Shown here: piece after piece, positions 5,062-6,018 of the stretch
Numbering within the stretch: position 1 is the first letter of the stretch
Layout of the letters: each line of letters opens with the position of its first letter
The notes under the pieces: generated by a model
What the model was told of the DNA's origin: nothing
Seen by the model: only the letters and a program-made list of their open reading frames with translations
Database searches by the model: none
Made by a program: the position numbers and the translations under genes
Origin: Acidobacteriaceae bacterium
GTDB lineage: Bacteria > Acidobacteriota > Terriglobia > Terriglobales > Acidobacteriaceae
Assembly (NCBI GenBank): GCA_003139975.1
Contig: PLHN01000082.1
Span: 1-6,018 of the forward strand
Length of the DNA stretch: 6,018 nucleotides
Direction of reading: 5' to 3'

Positions 5062-5349
5062 CTAGTGGTAATCGACGAGGTCGATATCGCTGGCGGCGTT
5101 CGATCGCTCGTCGTACCGGAAAATCAACCGCCAGTTTCCCGTGACGGTCAAGCTCCACCATCCTTTAAGGTCGCCCTTCAGAGCGTGCAGCCTCCAGCCG
5201 GGAAAGCGACCAAGTTGCTCCACCGTCTCGGCCGTTTCGAGCGCGAACAGAAGCTTGCGCAGCTTGTCGGCCATCGCCGACGGCACCCCTTTGGCGCTGC
5301 CCTCATCATGGAGATGCTTTAGCCCTTTGTGACGAAAATGGGCAATCAT
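5062..5349 (-). CDS. higB: HigB-type mRNA interferase toxin (RelE superfamily)
   Basis: A 95-residue protein of normal length for the plasmid-killer/HigB family, a ribosome-dependent endoribonuclease that cuts mRNA during translation. Diagnostic blocks: IAHFRHKGLKHLHDEG at the N terminus, PGWRLHALKGDLKGWWSLTVTGNWRLIFRYD in the beta-sheet core, and the end DIDLVDYH. By comparison with Proteus HigB, H55, K58, R74 and the terminal D93-Y94-H95 occupy the expected active-site positions, so the toxin appears competent. ATG 5349 has a strong GGAGG (5357-5361) at 7 bases. Transcription is expected from the promoter at 5498-5526, leaving a leader of about 140 bases. It is upstream of higA, and nothing suggests decay. 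Confidence 0.93.
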   Translation of the reverse strand: MIAHFRHKGLKHLHDEGSAKGVPSAMADKLRKLLFALETAETVEQLGRFPGWRLHALKGDLKGWWSLTVTGNWRLIFRYDERSNAASDIDLVDYH

Positions 5350-5438
5350 AAGCGTTCCTCCAGATCATTCCGCGACGAGCACCCAGCCCTCAAAGCTGAA
5401 TGCGGTTGGCGATCCTGCGGTCCGGATACAGCCACCAT
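5346..5438 (-). CDS. Possible 30-codon leader peptide upstream of higB
   Basis: An ATG at 5438 opens a frame MVAVSGPQDRQPHSALRAGC... of 30 codons whose TGA overlaps the higB ATG by four bases (ATGA). It sits in the otherwise non-coding leader of the higBA transcript. It has only a weak AGGC-type ribosome binding site and no recognisable family, and the higB ribosome binding site lies within it. It could couple translation to higB or be chance. Confidence 0.22.
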   Translation of the reverse strand: MVAVSGPQDRQPHSALRAGCSSRNDLEERL

Positions 5439-5497
5439 GGGCGCTGCCTGCGGTTTCGCACCACGCGCGTGATGCGGCTGAGAGAAACGCTCACTCT

Positions 5498-5526
5498 AGT
5501 ATGTACGGTCATACAGTACATGTCAA
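5498..5526 (-). promoter_or_regulatory. higBA promoter, TTGACA-N17-CATACT
   Basis: On the minus strand a perfect consensus -35 TTGACA (5521-5526) is separated by 17 bases from CATACT (5498-5503), which matches TATAAT at four of six positions including the key second A and final T. Transcription would start near 5490 and read into higB. The -35 begins 21 bases after the vapC stop, so higBA is likely transcribed separately from vapBC, though read-through is possible because no terminator is seen. Confidence 0.75.
5499..5521. promoter_or_regulatory. Probable HigA operator, nested dyads over the promoter
   Basis: Two inverted repeats share the promoter spacer: ATGTAC-N9-GTACAT (5501-5506 and 5516-5521) and GTATG-N6-CATAC (5499-5503 and 5510-5514). 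The outer dyad covers the region between -35 and -10, the inner one the -10. Autorepression by the HigA or HigBA complex is the expected use; assignment to HigA is inference. Confidence 0.65.
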
Positions 5527-5547
5527 GTCGGGACAAGAAAGCTGTGG

Positions 5548-5949
5548 TTACTTCAGCCACTGAACTTTGATTTCCCTTTCCAGCGCCTTGAATTCCAGAT
5601 CGCCGGTGACGAGTTCCGCCTTTCTTTCCTTTGCCAGCGCGGCGGCAAAGGCGTCGGCCAAACTCAATTTGAAACGCGCCTTGAAATCGGCCGCGGCGTC
5701 GGCCAGCGCGCGGGTCGTGGAATGAAAATCAATCGGCAGGCCCTGAAGGACCTTCGCGGCTTCTGCCCACGCCGCCGCGCCGTCTTTCTTCACAATGGAG
5801 TACTTCACTTCGGCGTAGTTCACATCGGTCATGAGGAGCGGGCTGTCCTTCTTGCCGGCGGAGACGAGCAGATTTTCCATCGTCTCCGCGCCCGGCTCGT
5901 CGCGGAAGTAGGCGATAAGTGCGAAGCTGTCGAGCACCTTAGCCGGCAT
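5548..5949 (-). CDS. vapC: VapC-type PIN-domain ribonuclease toxin
   Basis: A 133-residue PIN-domain protein, the usual VapC length. The acidic active-site residues are all present: D7 (VLDSFALIAYF), E47 (DVNYAEVKY), D99 (KLSLADAFAAALA) and D117 (LVTGDLEF), expected to bind Mg2+ for RNA cleavage. VapC toxins typically cut initiator tRNA or rRNA; this target cannot be told from sequence. ATG 5949 overlaps the upstream antitoxin frame by 11 bases and has GGAG with a 4-base spacing inside the antitoxin's last codons, so translation is probably coupled. The toxin looks intact, and its C terminus VQWLK is typical. The higBA promoter begins 21 bases after its stop. Confidence 0.92.
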   Translation of the reverse strand: MPAKVLDSFALIAYFRDEPGAETMENLLVSAGKKDSPLLMTDVNYAEVKYSIVKKDGAAAWAEAAKVLQGLPIDFHSTTRALADAAADFKARFKLSLADAFAAALAKERKAELVTGDLEFKALEREIKVQWLK

Positions 5950-6018
5950 GGCGCTCCTCGAGTGCCCGTTCCTGCTTCTTGTGCTCGGCCCAGTTCTCCG
6001 TCAGCGGCTTGCCTCCCG
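5939..6018 (-). CDS. vapB: VapB-type antitoxin, C-terminal fragment at window edge
   Basis: The last 25 codons of an open frame running in from the right edge, reading GGKPLTENWAEHKKQERALE and then five residues to a TAA at 5939-5941. The charged, helical tail fits the toxin-binding end of a small antitoxin. Its 11-base overlap with vapC is the usual antitoxin-toxin arrangement. The DNA-binding domain lies outside the window, so its type (AbrB-like or other) cannot be decided. First complete codon is at 6016. Confidence 0.72.
   Translation of the reverse strand, partial: GGKPLTENWAEHKKQERALEERHAG

Noticed and set aside
3421..5332. Plus-strand open frames antisense to the beta-repeat protein, higA and higB
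   Set aside because: They are shadows of well-supported minus-strand genes with no homology signature of their own.

Overview
The window looks like a chromosomal accessory region of a moderately GC-rich bacterium, most likely an acidobacterium of the Terriglobia type. This rests on three things: the style of the intergenic palindromes (hairpins built on GGTGCCCCA-type blocks), the 'tcatcctgagcgg ... gtcgaaggacccct' repeat that is abundant in such genomes, and the protein families. It is recognition from memory, not a database result.

Layout. 107-1243 (+) encodes a polytopic membrane protein of the GT-C / family 39 glycosyltransferase type. It converges on a minus-strand block across a 152-base spacer packed with palindromes. 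All remaining genes are on the minus strand. Reading rightwards they are: a DUF1801-type protein (1396-1926) whose ends carry repeat-derived sequence; the stump of a DUF5615 (PIN-like) toxin (1927-2058); its intact DUF433 partner (2055-2270); a 469-base repeat-bearing gap; a large beta-repeat membrane protein broken by a frameshift (2740-4690); HigA antitoxin (4736-5023) and HigB toxin (5062-5349) with a strong promoter/operator at about 5498-5526; VapC toxin (5548-5949); and the last 25 codons of its VapB-type antitoxin (5939 to the window edge).

How they work together. Three toxin-antitoxin pairs lie within 4 kb: DUF433/DUF5615 (toxin destroyed), HigBA (apparently intact) and VapBC (toxin intact, antitoxin cut by the window edge). 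The beta-repeat membrane protein starts 45 bases after the higA stop on the same strand and could be transcribed from the higBA promoter. Its frameshift can be confined to 26 bases around a CT dinucleotide run; restoring one CT unit joins the two halves cleanly.

The main points of interest are the CT-tract frameshift, the possible higB-higA-membrane protein operon, the dyad overlapping a near-consensus promoter, the palindromic repeats coding in frame inside the DUF1801 gene, and the decaying DUF5615 toxin. I saw no convincing new defence system, CRISPR array, tRNA, rRNA or transposase.
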